A DNA stretch of 64,000 nucleotides, from positions 1-64,000 of the forward strand of contig NZ_KB906992.1 in NCBI RefSeq assembly GCF_000381745.1, given 5' to 3'. Every line of letters begins with the position of its first letter. Positions within the stretch are counted from its first letter, which is position 1. The notes under the pieces are model-generated. The model saw nothing but the letters and a program-made list of their open reading frames with translations, did no database searches and was not told the origin of the DNA. The stretch is from Psychromonas ossibalaenae ATCC BAA-1528. GTDB lineage: Bacteria > Pseudomonadota > Gammaproteobacteria > Enterobacterales > Psychromonadaceae. Positions 45,192-58,096 of the stretch are shown here, one piece after another. Position numbers and translations under genes: made by a program.

Positions 45192-45745
45192 GAAAAAGGA
45201 AAGGGCAGCCGAAGCTGCCCTAAGTTTAGTCACTCTATCAAGTCCGTGATAGTTGATGCTCCCTGCTGTACATCCATTTGACTATGCCAGTCCTAGGCGT
45301 CCACTTACCAGTCCTTTGGCTGCATCCTTTTTATGTCCCTATCAGATAAACATCCTGCTTATCAGTCATCTCCCTTTCCGTAGGAGGTATCCTTGTTTTG
45401 CCGTCCTGACTTAATAATATCTATCCTGGATATTATTAATCCTTCCATCCTGGAAGTGTCCCTTAACCGCATCCTGCAGTGTATTCCGTTTATCATCCTG
45501 ATATATAAAACATCCCGTTTTATAAGCTTCCGTCCTGGAAGTGTTCCTTAACCGCATCCTGCAGTGTATTCCATTTATCGTCCTGATATATAAAACATCT
45601 TGTTTTATAAACTCCTAATCCAGGAGTGTCCCTTTGTTTTCCAAACCTGATAAATATTCCATCTTTATCATTAACAACATCCTGTTGTTTTCTCTGTATC
45701 TTCCGTTGATTGTTTTACATCCTGTAAAACATCCTGCTTCCTTGT
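45192..45745 (-). ncRNA. csrB: CsrB-family CsrA-sequestering regulatory RNA, copy 2
   Basis: A second, longer paralogue (about 555 nt) in tandem with copy 1 and on the same strand. About 38 GGA triplets, again mostly in hairpin loops, and the same terminator GGGCAGC-TTCG-GCTGCCC at 45220-45203 with T-rich tail. The TATTAT hexamer is at 45758-45753. It differs from copy 1 mainly by an internal 85-bp tandem duplication, which accounts for the whole length difference. Similarity to copy 1 extends about 60 bp past the terminator, showing duplication of the entire unit. The two promoters have diverged outside the -10 and activator regions. Confidence 0.9.
45442..45611. repeat. 85-bp tandem duplication inside csr copy 2
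   Basis: 45442-45526 and 45527-45611 are near-identical; both begin CTTCC-TCCTGGAAGTG and run through CTTAACCGCATCCTGCAGTG to TATATAAAACATC and TTTTATAA. About nine bases differ. Copy 1 has a single version, so the duplication arose after the two RNAs separated. It adds about five GGA sites. Confidence 0.9.
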
Positions 45746-45905
45746 GAAATAAATAATACGTCGCAACACTGATAAATACTGCCTTTAAAAAATAACAGTT
45801 TTCAAGAAGTGTCAAGAGAAAAACGACAACCACCTAAAAATCAACAACTTAGCAAAAACAACAAATTAACACTGCCGTAATTCAGCGCATAATGAGAAGG
45901 ATGTC

Positions 45906-45933
45906 TGCAAAAGCGAATGGTCAATCTCTTACA
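45906..45933 (-). promoter_or_regulatory. UvrY/GacA-type activator site upstream of csr copy 2
   Basis: On the minus strand it reads TGTAAGAGATTGACCATT and then CGCTTTTGCA. TGT-AGAGAT-GACCATT and the closing CT-TT-GCA agree with the site of copy 1, and the position relative to the -10 is conserved, although the surrounding sequence is not. That supports it as a functional element. Confidence 0.7.
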
Positions 45934-46123
45934 GCCCATAATTATCAGCGCGAATTATCCATGAGTGATAGTAAGATATTGTTTTATTGCCCGTTATTAG
46001 GACCAGAAAGATAAGCGGGTTGCTGATGCTTGCCGAATAAACTGATGAAATCACAGTCATTTTAGATAGAAACTACGACTGACACTGCCAGAGGCTGTTA
46101 TTAATAGCAGCAGAAAAAGACTG

Positions 46124-46144
46124 CCGAAGCAGCCTTATGTTTAG
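46124..46144 (-). terminator. Porin terminator homologous to the csr RNA 3' end
   Basis: On the minus strand GGCTGC-TTCG-GCAGTC-TTTTT ends the porin transcript, about 60 bp behind its stop. The preceding bases GTTTAGTCACT-TATC (46140-46162 region) match the 3' part of both csr RNAs, so this is a third, partial copy of the unit kept as a terminator. Confidence 0.82.
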
Positions 46145-46203
46145 TCACTTTATCCAGATACCGACTTCAACACTCAAACTCAAACTCAAAAAGCTTTATA
46201 GGT

Positions 46204-47118
46204 TTAGAAACTGTAACGAAGACCTGCTAATAATTCGTCTTCACCACCGTCTAAATTATCCAATTTATAAGAAACATAAGTGCGGATAGATTTATTAAAG
46301 CGGTATTGTGCTTCTAAAGCGGCAAAGTCCTGTGTATCTGTTTTAGCTCCGGCTTTATCTTGTTCTGCCATACCGTAAATAGCCAATAGACGGAACTCTG
46401 TAGTAAATTTATACTGAGCAGCCAGCTCTAATGAAGTAAAGTCGTCGTTTTCAGCTTCTTCACCAGCAGCATAAGTGGCACCGAGGTAAAGACTGTTTAA
46501 GGTATAGGCAGCCCCTGCAGTTACCTGCTTTTTTTCACCTTCGTCTGTGTAAGAAACACCTAAATCTAAACCAAAATCAAAAGCGTACAATGCAGATAGA
46601 GCCGCTGAGTCTGCATCTTTCTCATCACTGGCAATGTAGTTTGCCTGTACAGATAAAGCATCGTTTAAAAAGCTGCCCGCATATACGAAGTTATTACTTT
46701 GTTTGTCCGATGACGCGTCAATGTGCTGCTGCTGACCTGAATGGTAAGATGCAATATCAGTCATATCTGAAATCTGGACATTTGCAGTATCTTGTTTACC
46801 GTAAGAAAAATCACCTACGACAGTACCAAAACCTGCATATAAGTAACGATTTTTAAGATCACTATCAGGTTTGATTTCATACTCCATAAAACCAAAACCG
46901 GTTAAATTTTCGGAAATTTTAGTTTCACCAGCAAAATTAATACGTGCACGACTTTTATCTTCCATTGTGCCTTCAACCGAATCACTGAACAGCCCGCGCA
47001 CTTCTGCACGTCCGCCGACTGAGAGCTTAGTACCGTCTTTTTCATAAACGTCTGCAGCGTTAGCCGCACTTGAAATAAAGCTTGTTAATACCGCAACTGC
47101 TAATAATGTTTTTTTCAT
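46204..47118 (-). CDS. General outer-membrane porin (OmpU/OmpL-like)
   Basis: Gram-negative 16-strand-type porin of 304 residues. Signal peptide MKKTLLAVAVLTSFISSAANA; the mature part begins DVYEKDGTKLSVGGRAEVRGLF and includes YRYLYAGFG-type strand sequence (KNRYLYAGFGTVVGDFSYGKQDT), alternating amphipathic strands and a C-terminal LLAGLRYSF ending in Phe. GGAAG precedes the ATG. A Pho-box-like direct repeat lies 82 bp upstream and a Fur-box-like site about 150 bp upstream, so expression may respond to phosphate or iron. It is followed by a csr-derived terminator. Confidence 0.9.
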   Translation of the reverse strand: MKKTLLAVAVLTSFISSAANAADVYEKDGTKLSVGGRAEVRGLFSDSVEGTMEDKSRARINFAGETKISENLTGFGFMEYEIKPDSDLKNRYLYAGFGTVVGDFSYGKQDTANVQISDMTDIASYHSGQQQHIDASSDKQSNNFVYAGSFLNDALSVQANYIASDEKDADSAALSALYAFDFGLDLGVSYTDEGEKKQVTAGAAYTLNSLYLGATYAAGEEAENDDFTSLELAAQYKFTTEFRLLAIYGMAEQDKAGAKTDTQDFAALEAQYRFNKSIRTYVSYKLDNLDGGEDELLAGLRYSF

Positions 47119-47199
47119 AATTCTTCCGTGTTATTTAGTTAAAGGTTTAGACTTATCAGCTCTAACGGCTGCTCACGAAATGAAGCTTAACTTTGCGCT

Positions 47200-47217
47200 G
47201 TGACATATTTGTGACAA
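47200..47217 (-). promoter_or_regulatory. Pho-box-like direct repeat upstream of the porin
   Basis: On the minus strand TTGTCAC-AAAT-ATGTCAC fits the PhoB box CTGTCAT-AAAT-CTGTCAT at 14 of 18 positions, with the required 11-bp repeat and the orientation toward the porin. A weak TAAGCT -10-like hexamer follows 10 bp downstream. Confidence 0.5.
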
Positions 47218-47269
47218 ACTGCAGGTGTCATCGAAAATTCATATTCGCTTCATTTCAAACGAACTGGAT

Positions 47270-47288
47270 CTTAATGATAATCACTATC
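47270..47288. promoter_or_regulatory. Fur-box-like site between porin and mnmE
   Basis: CTTAATGATAATCACTATC matches the 19-bp Fur consensus GATAATGATAATCATTATC at 16 positions. It lies about 152 bp before the porin start. The rest of the 47119-47430 gap holds only the Pho-like repeat and the mnmE terminator. Confidence 0.5.
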
Positions 47289-47310
47289 AACATCAACAGG
47301 AAAACAAAAA

Positions 47311-47333
47311 AAACCGCAAATTAGCGGCTTTTT
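47311..47333 (-). terminator. Rho-independent terminator of mnmE
   Basis: On the minus strand CCGC-TAATTT-GCGG followed by eight T. It lies about 100 bp behind the mnmE stop. Confidence 0.75.
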
Positions 47334-47430
47334 TATTAAACAGGAGGGTTCTTATAGTCGTAAAACAGCTATTCGATAAGCTTTATATGCTCAAAAACAA
47401 GCAGATCCTGAACTTAGTAGGAGTGATCAA

Positions 47431-48798
47431 TTATTTTCCAATACAAAAACTTGAGAAAATACGCCCCAGCAGATCATCGGAGGTAAACTCACCGGTAATT
47501 TCACTAAGGTACTGCTGTGTTAAACGCAGCTCTTCAGCTAATAACTCACCAGCCTGAAACTCTTCCAGTTGAATTTTACCTTCAAGCAGGTGTCTCTGAG
47601 CGTTATCAATCGCTTCTAAATGACGACGACGCGCCATAAACCCGCCTTCTGTATTACCCTGGTAACCCATAATATCTTTTAGATGCTCTTTAAGGGCATC
47701 GACACCTAAACCTGTTTTAGCTGAAATACGGTATACCGGATGATCATGATCTTCGGTAACAGATAAAGATTCACCGGTTAAATCAGCCTTATTTCGAACA
47801 ACCGTTAAACCGATATTTTCAGGTAGTTTATCAATAAAATCAGGCCATATTTCATGGGGATCCTGTGCATCCGTGGTGGTTGCATCAAGCATAAATAAAA
47901 CCCGGTCTGCGTTATTGATCTCTGCCCAGGCGCGCTCAATACCAATTTTTTCAACTTCATCGGCCCCTTCACGTAAACCTGCAGTATCGATAATATGCAG
48001 CGGCATACCATCAATATGGATATGTTCACGCATGACATCACGTGTCGTCCCGGCAATATCAGTAACAATGGCACTTTCTTTACCAACAAGGTTATTTAAC
48101 AGACTCGATTTACCGGCATTGGGGCGCCCGGCAATCACAACTTTCATACCTTCTCGTAAAATGGCACCTTGCTTGGCCTGTTTCTGCACCGCATTTAAGT
48201 TGTCAATAATCTGGTATAAATCATTAGCGATTTTTCCGTCACTTAAAAAATCGACCTCTTCTTCAGGAAAATCAATCGATGCTTCCACATAGATACGCAG
48301 ATGAATCAAACTTTCAACCAGATGATATATTTTCTCAGAGAACTCGCCCTGTAGAGAGTGTAAAGCGCTTTTGGCTGCCTGTTCAGATGTTGCTTCAATA
48401 AGGTCGGAAATCGCTTCAGCCTGCGCTAAATCGAGTTTATCATTCATAAAAGCGCGTTCAGAAAACTCACCGGGATTAGCACTGCGAATATTTTTGATGG
48501 TTAAGATAGCTTTAATCAGCATATCCATTACCACAGGACCACCATGCCCCTGAAGCTCTAATACATCTTCTCCGGTAAACGAATTCGGCGCTTTAAACAG
48601 CAGAGCAATACCTTGATCTAATACATCCTGGTTCTGGTCACTAAAAGGCAGATATTCGGCATAACGCACTCTTGGTACTTTACCTAGAATGATTTTTGCC
48701 ACAGCTTCAGCATCGGGGCCTGAAACACGGACAATGCCTACACCACCACGACCAGGTGCGGTCGCTTGAGCAACAATTGTATCGGTAGCTTTGATCAT
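47431..48798 (-). CDS. mnmE: tRNA uridine-5-carboxymethylaminomethyl modification GTPase MnmE
   Basis: Works with MnmG to modify the wobble uridine of certain tRNAs. The 455-residue protein has the formyl-tetrahydrofolate-binding N-domain ([21 protein letters not shown]), a helical domain, the inserted G domain ([32 protein letters not shown]) and the C-terminal CIGK cysteine motif. Downstream of yidC, separated by a terminator. Confidence 0.97.
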   Translation of the reverse strand: MIKATDTIVAQATAPGRGGVGIVRVSGPDAEAVAKIILGKVPRVRYAEYLPFSDQNQDVLDQGIALLFKAPNSFTGEDVLELQGHGGPVVMDMLIKAILTIKNIRSANPGEFSERAFMNDKLDLAQAEAISDLIEATSEQAAKSALHSLQGEFSEKIYHLVESLIHLRIYVEASIDFPEEEVDFLSDGKIANDLYQIIDNLNAVQKQAKQGAILREGMKVVIAGRPNAGKSSLLNNLVGKESAIVTDIAGTTRDVMREHIHIDGMPLHIIDTAGLREGADEVEKIGIERAWAEINNADRVLFMLDATTTDAQDPHEIWPDFIDKLPENIGLTVVRNKADLTGESLSVTEDHDHPVYRISAKTGLGVDALKEHLKDIMGYQGNTEGGFMARRRHLEAIDNAQRHLLEGKIQLEEFQAGELLAEELRLTQQYLSEITGEFTSDDLLGRIFSSFCIGK

Positions 48799-48828
48799 GG
48801 TTTATTCCTAAAAAAAATGAACAAATAA

Positions 48829-48856
48829 AAAAGGCGGCTTTAATAAGCCGCCTTTT
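48829..48856. terminator. Rho-independent terminator between yidC and mnmE
   Basis: AAAAGGCGGCTT-TAAT-AAGCCGCCTTTT, a perfect 12-bp stem, ending the rpmH-rnpA-yidD-yidC transcript. Confidence 0.9.
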
Positions 48857-48882
48857 ATTTTAACTCTGCGTTATCAACAAAG

Positions 48883-50547
48883 CTATTTCTTATCGCTTAG
48901 ACCTTGTTTTTCAAACTGCTTGTAGATGTAAGTCTGTTGTATCAATGTAACAATATTACTCACAAGCCAGTATAGTACCAGGCCAGCCGGGAACCATAAG
49001 AAGAAGAAAGTGAAGATCACAGGCATGAACTTCATGATTTTCTGCTGCATCGGATCCTGTACTGTGTTTGGAGACATCTTCTGAATAAAGAACATGCTCA
49101 CACCCATCAGGATAGGCATGATGTAGTACGGGTCTTGTACTGACAGATCTTGAATCCATAACATAAACGGCGCATGACGCAGTTCAACCGACTCCATTAG
49201 TGACCAGTACAATGCAATGAAAATAGGCATCTGCAGCAGGATAGGGAAACAGCCGCCAAGCGGGTTAACTTTCTCTTTCTTGTACAGTTCCATCATCGCT
49301 TTAGATACTTTCTGACGGTCTTCTCCGTAACGATCACGTAATGCCTGAATCTTAGGCTGTAATAAGCGCATCTTCGCCATCGACGTGTACTGTGCTTTGG
49401 TCAGCGGGTAAAGAGCACCTTTCACAGTAAATGTAATCAGGATAATCGCAACACCCCAGTTACCAACAATTCCCTGAAAGAAAATAAGCAGTTTGAACAT
49501 CGGTTGAGCAATAAACCATAACCAGCCGTAATCTACAGTTAAGTCAAGGTGCTCTGCCGTTTCAGCCATCTTGTTTTGCAGTTTAGGACCAACCCACAGC
49601 TTAGTACTAATTTCAGCAGCACTGTTTGCGTCGATAGTTTTAAGCGGTGCTTTGAAACCAATAGCAGCATCTTTGTTTTGAATGATATTACTGTACAGGT
49701 GATTCTGCTCTGTAGGAGATGGAATCCATGCTGATACAAAGTAGTGCTGCAGCATTGCAACCCAGCCGCCTTCAGTGGTTTTGTTTAACGCACCGTCTTT
49801 CATGTCATCAAAGCTATATTTACTGTAACGCGTATCACTAGTGGAGAAAGCACCACCACGGTATACAGGCATCATCATATTCGTTGATGTTTCTTTTAAA
49901 GACTCTTTTAGCTGTGCATATAACTGCACATTTAACGGCTCTGCTGTATTGTTTTCAATGTTATAAGAAACATTAACAACGTATTCACCACGTTTCAGAG
50001 TAAAGGTTTTAGTAAATACATTACCTTTATCATCAACAAAACGAAGGGCAGTTGATACTTCAGTCTGACCGTCTGCTAATACTGACTCTGTCTTATCTAC
50101 ACTGTAAAAAGGACGGCCTTTTTTATTTGCATCCGGACCTTGTCCAATCAGACCGCTTTGTGCGATATAAGTGAAACCATTACCGCTGTCTAACAGGCGG
50201 AAAGGCGTTTCAGAATCGAATTCAATATCATGTTCTAATAAATCAGCAGAGATAACATCACCGCCGACTAATGAGATTGCTAAGCGTAACTGGTCATTTT
50301 CTAAAACAACTGACTTGCCGGCAGGCTGTTCAGCAGGAACTTCGCTGGCCGCAGCTGTTTGTGAAGAGGCAGGAACATCAGCACTAAAGTTAGTACTTGA
50401 CGGGACCGATGAATTAACTTGTTCAGTCGCTACTGCAGCTTGTGCCTGTGGATCCTGTTGAGGATTTTTTTCCACTACCCATGCTTGATAAAGCAAAAAG
50501 CTGACAAACAGCAGTGCGAGTAAAAGTAAATTGCGTTGTGATTCCAT
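48883..50547 (-). CDS. yidC: Membrane protein insertase YidC
   Basis: Inserts and folds inner-membrane proteins with or without SecYEG. The 554-residue protein has an N-terminal anchor ([17 protein letters not shown]), a Gln/Ala/Ser-rich linker, the large periplasmic domain and the conserved C-terminal five-helix region: [31 protein letters not shown], then [21 protein letters not shown] and [20 protein letters not shown]. Ends KQGLSDKK. Confidence 0.97.
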   Translation of the reverse strand: MESQRNLLLLALLFVSFLLYQAWVVEKNPQQDPQAQAAVATEQVNSSVPSSTNFSADVPASSQTAAASEVPAEQPAGKSVVLENDQLRLAISLVGGDVISADLLEHDIEFDSETPFRLLDSGNGFTYIAQSGLIGQGPDANKKGRPFYSVDKTESVLADGQTEVSTALRFVDDKGNVFTKTFTLKRGEYVVNVSYNIENNTAEPLNVQLYAQLKESLKETSTNMMMPVYRGGAFSTSDTRYSKYSFDDMKDGALNKTTEGGWVAMLQHYFVSAWIPSPTEQNHLYSNIIQNKDAAIGFKAPLKTIDANSAAEISTKLWVGPKLQNKMAETAEHLDLTVDYGWLWFIAQPMFKLLIFFQGIVGNWGVAIILITFTVKGALYPLTKAQYTSMAKMRLLQPKIQALRDRYGEDRQKVSKAMMELYKKEKVNPLGGCFPILLQMPIFIALYWSLMESVELRHAPFMLWIQDLSVQDPYYIMPILMGVSMFFIQKMSPNTVQDPMQQKIMKFMPVIFTFFFLWFPAGLVLYWLVSNIVTLIQQTYIYKQFEKQGLSDKK

Positions 50548-50555
50548 AACGTTTT

Positions 50556-50825
50556 TTAATCTCTTTTATTAGGTTTATTTTTATTAGCGCAACAAGCAGG
50601 TACAGGATCGTAACCGCCTTCACTTAAAGGCTGACATTTTATAAGACGGGCGCCCGCTAGCCAACATCCTTTTATAATACCATGCATTTTTATCGCTTCG
50701 ATCGCATAATGAGAGCAAGTTGGCGTAAAACGACAACGAGGACCTATCATTGGGCTAATGAATATCTGATAAACCCGAATTATTTTAATAACTACCCATT
50801 GCAGCGCTGCACTAATTTTCGCCAT
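50556..50825 (-). CDS. yidD: Membrane protein insertion efficiency factor YidD
   Basis: Small 89-residue protein with [30 protein letters not shown], the cysteine-rich YidD signature, and GGYDPVP near the end. It supports YidC-dependent insertion. It overlaps rnpA by 34 bp, the conserved arrangement, and ends 9 bp before yidC. Confidence 0.95.
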   Translation of the reverse strand: MAKISAALQWVVIKIIRVYQIFISPMIGPRCRFTPTCSHYAIEAIKMHGIIKGCWLAGARLIKCQPLSEGGYDPVPACCANKNKPNKRD

Positions 50826-51148
50826 AATTTATCTAATATCTTATTAATTTCTTGATTTGATAAATCAGCAATACCCGCCTTAGCAATGACAACAATATCA
50901 ATTGCTGGAAGTTGGTGTTGTTGATGACGGAATTGCTCTCTTACGATACGACGAATACGATTACGCCCGACAGCATGTTTAATATGCTTTTTAGGAATAG
51001 CCATTCCTATACGCGGGTGATCTAGGGTATTTTTACGAGCGAGAAGAGTCAGGTGTGGAGAAACTGCTGGAACAGCATTTTTAAAAACGGGTTGAAAATC
51101 TTCGGGAGTTAACAGACGTAACTCCCGAGAAAACGAATAATTCACCAC
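50792..51148 (-). CDS. rnpA: Ribonuclease P protein component RnpA
   Basis: Protein subunit for tRNA 5' maturation, 118 residues. [17 protein letters not shown] at the start and [21 protein letters not shown], the RNA-binding RNR motif, are clear. Start is GTG at 51148 or the adjacent GTG at 51145; 10 bp downstream of rpmH with no strong ribosome-binding site. Confidence 0.95.
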   Translation of the reverse strand: MVNYSFSRELRLLTPEDFQPVFKNAVPAVSPHLTLLARKNTLDHPRIGMAIPKKHIKHAVGRNRIRRIVREQFRHQQHQLPAIDIVVIAKAGIADLSNQEINKILDKLWRKLVQRCNG

Positions 51149-51158
51149 GTCTGGTAAA

Positions 51159-51293
51159 TTATGCGCTTAAGCTTGCGCGGCCTTTAGCACGACGACGAGC
51201 TAGTACTGCACGACCATTTTTGGTCGCCATACGAGTTCGGAAACCGTGTGAACGCTTACGCTTGATGTTGCTAGGTTGAAAAGTACGTTTCAT
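51159..51293 (-). CDS. rpmH: 50S ribosomal protein L34
   Basis: A 44-residue gene: [20 protein letters not shown] at the N-terminus and [13 protein letters not shown] at the C-terminus, strongly basic, exactly the L34 pattern. ATG at 51293, TAA at 51159-51161. First gene of the leftward rpmH-rnpA-yidD-yidC operon diverging from dnaA. Confidence 0.98.
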   Translation of the reverse strand: MKRTFQPSNIKRKRSHGFRTRMATKNGRAVLARRRAKGRASLSA

Positions 51294-51823
51294 GCTCTTT
51301 TCCACTTATTGTTAAGTACTGTACAGTAGCTAATATTTTTAGCTTATTATTGGTAAATCACTCAGAGAGTAAATCACAAATAATAAAGAAAAAGGTTTAG
51401 CCGATTAAAAAGAGAGCGAATTCTATGTATTGATCGACCAAAAGTCAATCAGAGATGCTTCTTTCAAGCACATTAAATAATTACCTCAAAAAGAATTAAC
51501 TTAATAAGGATAATTTAAACTGTGAGCCAGACTCGAAAGTTTGGGTGGGGGGATTATATAGAAGCGTAATTAATAAGCAAGGATCTTGCTGTGATCTTTA
51601 CATGTTTCGTTTTAATAAAGAACAGCCGGCAGACGATCTTTATACGTACAATAGATCCCGGGCACCTGTTAAGCCCTACTTATTTAGTATAGATCTAATC
51701 AGACCCGCACCTAATTCAAGTAAACACAAGGATCTTTTTTATATATTTATTCACAGATCTTCTAGCGAAAAACAGATCTTATCGGTAGAATTATCCGCCC
51801 GAAATTAATAACTGGAGTTAGTG
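51294..51823. promoter_or_regulatory. rpmH-dnaA divergent control region, GATC-rich, candidate origin or SeqA/DnaA-regulated promoter
   Basis: No gene in 530 bp. Nine GATC sites occur (51432, 51582, 51593, 51635, 51654, 51692, 51731, 51756, 51775), eight of them within 197 bp where under one is expected; six read GATCTT. AGATCT, the hexamer bound by ATP-DnaA, is present at 51691, 51755 and 51774. The AT-rich stretch 51731-51750 (GATCTTTTTTATATATTTAT) resembles an unwinding 13-mer and abuts a perfect DnaA box. Only one consensus DnaA box is found, so a dnaA autoregulatory promoter is as likely as oriC. The reading frame at 51545-51808 is not credible. Confidence 0.6.
51747..51755 (+). promoter_or_regulatory. 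DnaA box
   Basis: TTATTCACA fits the consensus TTATNCACA perfectly. It adjoins an AGATCT hexamer and the AT-rich stretch, 69 bp before dnaA. Confidence 0.7.
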
Positions 51824-53197
51824 ATGTCCCTCGCAATTTGGCAAGAGTGCTTAGCACAATTAAAAGATGAACTGTCAACGGGAGACTTCAGTACTTGGTT
51901 ACGTCCTTTACAGGCGGAATTCAACAATTCCACGCTTTCTCTTTACTCGCCGAATAAATATACCAGCGAGTGGGTACGTAACAAATATATGGATATTATT
52001 GAAAGTAAAATCCAGCAGATTGGTGCTCTGGAAAATGTGCAGCAGCCGATCCAGATCCGTTTATTAGTAGGCACCGCTAACTCAACAGAAACAAAACCAG
52101 TAAAAGCAGCGGCTCCTGCCGCCGCCTCTTCTCAGCCATGGGAAGGTGAAAGCAAAGCAAACAGTGTTGCCCATAAAAGTAACTTAATTAAAAAATATAC
52201 CTTTGAAAATTTTGTTGAAGGTAAATCAAACAACTTTGCCATTGCAACAACTCAGCAGATCGCTGAAAATCCGGGCGATGTTTACAACCCGTTATTTTTA
52301 TATGCGCACCCTGGGTTAGGTAAAACACATTTATTACATGCGGTAGGTAATGCAATTGTTGCAGAAAATCCGGACAGCAAAGTGGTCTACATTCGTTCTG
52401 AACGTTTTGTGCAGGATATGATTAATGCTATCCGTAATAATACAATCGAACAATTCAAAGAATATTATGCATCACTTGATGCATTGCTGATTGATGATAT
52501 TCATTTCTTTGCCGGCAAAGATCGTTCTCAAGAAGTGCTTTTCCAGACATTTAATTCAATGTTAGATGCGCATCAGCAGGTTATATTAACCAGTGACCGT
52601 TTCCCGAAAGAGATTGAAGGTATTGATGAACGTCTGCGTACACGTTTCGGCTGGGGATTATCAATTCCGATTGATCCGCCGGAACTAGAAACACGTGTTG
52701 CGATTCTAATTACTAAAGCAGAAGAACGCGGCTTGAAACTGCCCGATGATGTTGCCTTCTTTATTGCAAAACGTCTAACCATTACCGATGTACGTGTTTT
52801 AGAAGGAGCGATTGCTAATATCTCCGCTAAAGCACAGTTTACCGGACAGGATATCACTATCTCACTGGTACAGGATGCGCTGCGCGATATGCTGGCAGTT
52901 CATACTAAACAAACAACCATTGATAATATTCAAAAAGTGGTTGCTGAACATTACCGTATTAAGACTTCGGACATGTCATCAAAACGCCGCACCCGCACAG
53001 TCGCTCGTCCTCGCCAGATTGCCATGGCGTTAGCTAAAGAACTAACTCAGCACAGCCTGCCGGAAATCGGGGAAGCATTCGGCGGACGCGATCACACCAC
53101 AGTGCTGCATGCCTGCCGTAAAGTAAGTGAATTACGTCGTGAAAATAACGATATCCAGGAAGATTATAAAATTCTAATTCGCACACTGTCGATGTAA
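51824..53197 (+). CDS. dnaA: Chromosomal replication initiator DnaA
   Basis: AAA+ initiator of 457 residues. Domain I ([16 protein letters not shown]), a linker rich in Ala/Pro/Ser, domain III with Walker [15 protein letters not shown] and Walker [14 protein letters not shown], and domain IV with the DNA-binding [15 protein letters not shown] signature. ATG 51824 has GGAG 6 bases upstream; the GTG one codon before lies too close to it. First gene of dnaA-dnaN-recF-gyrB. Confidence 0.98.
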   Translation: MSLAIWQECLAQLKDELSTGDFSTWLRPLQAEFNNSTLSLYSPNKYTSEWVRNKYMDIIESKIQQIGALENVQQPIQIRLLVGTANSTETKPVKAAAPAAASSQPWEGESKANSVAHKSNLIKKYTFENFVEGKSNNFAIATTQQIAENPGDVYNPLFLYAHPGLGKTHLLHAVGNAIVAENPDSKVVYIRSERFVQDMINAIRNNTIEQFKEYYASLDALLIDDIHFFAGKDRSQEVLFQTFNSMLDAHQQVILTSDRFPKEIEGIDERLRTRFGWGLSIPIDPPELETRVAILITKAEERGLKLPDDVAFFIAKRLTITDVRVLEGAIANISAKAQFTGQDITISLVQDALRDMLAVHTKQTTIDNIQKVVAEHYRIKTSDMSSKRRTRTVARPRQIAMALAKELTQHSLPEIGEAFGGRDHTTVLHACRKVSELRRENNDIQEDYKILIRTLSM

Positions 53198-53210
53198 GGT
53201 AAGTCTGATT

Positions 53211-54314
53211 ATGCAGTTTTCAATATCCAGAGAAGCATTTCTTCGTCCGTTACAACTTGTAGTCGGTTCAGTTGCCGGCGGACGTCCGGCACTGCCTATT
53301 ATGGGTAATATATTAATTGAAGTTAAAGATAACTTATTAAGCCTGACCGGAACAGATCTTGAAGTAGAACTGATTGCACAAGTGACACTTGAGCAGCCGT
53401 CACAGGATGGTGTTATTACCGTTCCGGCACGAAAGTTATTAGATATCTGCCGTGGTTTAGCCGATCCCTGTGAAATTACCTTTCAAGTAAAAGATGAGCG
53501 GGTAACAGTGCGTTCAGGTCGAAGCCGCTACTTACTTTCTTCATTACCAGCCGCTGATTTTCCGAATATTGAATCTTGGCAGAGCATTATTGAACTGACC
53601 GTTGCCCAGGTCGAATTCAAAAAACTGATCGAATTTACCCAGTTTGCCATGGCCAGTCAGGATGTTCGTTATTACCTGAACGGTATGTACTTTGAAGCAT
53701 CAGAGCAGACACTGCGCAGCGTAGCAACAGACGGCCATCGTCTTGCTTCCTGTGCCATTGCTTTAAATCAGAGCATTGAACAGCAGTCAGTTATTGTACC
53801 GAGAAAGGGCGTAATAGAACTGGTTAAGCTGCTTGATAATGACCAGGCGGATGTCACCATTCAGATCGGGCAGAATAATCTGCGCGCTATTATTAATGGT
53901 TTTGTGTTTACGACAAAACTGGTAGATGGAAGGTTTCCAGACTACCGCCGCGTTATTCCGCGTAACGGCGATAAAGAGCTGATTTCCGGTCGTGAAACAC
54001 TTAAACAAGCCTTTTCCCGGGCAGCCATTTTGTCTAATGAAAAATTTCGAGGCGTACGTTTAACCCTCTCAGAAAACCTGCTGCAGATCACCGCCAACAA
54101 CCCGGAACGAGAAGAAGCTGAAGAGTATATTGATGTTAACTATCAATCTGCAGATCTGGAAATTGGTTTTAATGTCAGCTACGTACTAGATGTTCTTAAT
54201 ACACTTAAAAGTGACCAGGTGAAAATAACATTCAGCAGTTCAGATCACAGCGCATTAATAGAGTCCATTGATAGCGATGACTCACTTTATGTTTTAATGC
54301 CGATGCGTTTATAA
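53211..54314 (+). CDS. dnaN: DNA polymerase III beta sliding clamp
   Basis: Processivity clamp of 367 residues (E. coli 366). MQFSISREAFLRPLQLV start, LPIMGNILIEV, ATDGHRLA, and the C-terminal ALIESIDSDDSLYVLMPMRL are family hallmarks. 13 bp behind dnaA. Confidence 0.98.
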   Translation: MQFSISREAFLRPLQLVVGSVAGGRPALPIMGNILIEVKDNLLSLTGTDLEVELIAQVTLEQPSQDGVITVPARKLLDICRGLADPCEITFQVKDERVTVRSGRSRYLLSSLPAADFPNIESWQSIIELTVAQVEFKKLIEFTQFAMASQDVRYYLNGMYFEASEQTLRSVATDGHRLASCAIALNQSIEQQSVIVPRKGVIELVKLLDNDQADVTIQIGQNNLRAIINGFVFTTKLVDGRFPDYRRVIPRNGDKELISGRETLKQAFSRAAILSNEKFRGVRLTLSENLLQITANNPEREEAEEYIDVNYQSADLEIGFNVSYVLDVLNTLKSDQVKITFSSSDHSALIESIDSDDSLYVLMPMRL

Positions 54315-54366
54315 TAAAACTGAAGCTCTTAAAGCCCGCCTATGAAAGTTTACGGAGTTTCAGTTT

Positions 54367-57887
<3,521 letters not shown>

Positions 57888-57910
57888 TCCGATTTAAAAA
57901 CAGCGAAGAT

Positions 57911-57939
57911 AAAAGCCAGCTTATTAAGCTGGCTTTTTT
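57911..57939. terminator. Rho-independent terminator of gyrB
   Basis: AAAAGCCAGCTT-ATT-AAGCTGGCTTTT plus two T, 23 bp behind the gyrB stop. Confidence 0.9.
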
Positions 57940-58096
57940 ATATCTCTTTTAAGGTAAAAAAACACGAAATAAAGCACATTTCTCTGCTTATTATTTATAC
58001 AACAATCGCAAATATATGTATAATTACTGCGCAAAACAGCACTCCAACAGCACGCTTTAAAATTCATTTAAAACAACATATAAGGTTAATAATACA

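Noticed and set aside
44303-45740. Regular short repeats (ATCCT words with varying flanks) that look like a CRISPR array
   Set aside because: The words are only 5-7 bases, sit in the loops of separate hairpins with compensating stems, and end in a terminator; there are no constant 25-35 bp repeats or cas genes. They are CsrA-binding loops.
44668-45833. Minus-strand reading frames of 63 and 72 codons (44668-44859, 45615-45833)
   Set aside because: They run through the promoters and hairpins of the Csr RNAs, have no ribosome-binding sites and resemble nothing.
47225-47557. 110-codon rightward reading frame across the mnmE end
   Set aside because: Its second half is the antisense of mnmE and its first half contains the mnmE terminator and the Fur-like site.
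51545-51808. 87-codon reading frame upstream of dnaA
   Set aside because: Overlaps the GATC cluster and DnaA box, no ribosome-binding site and no coding pattern.
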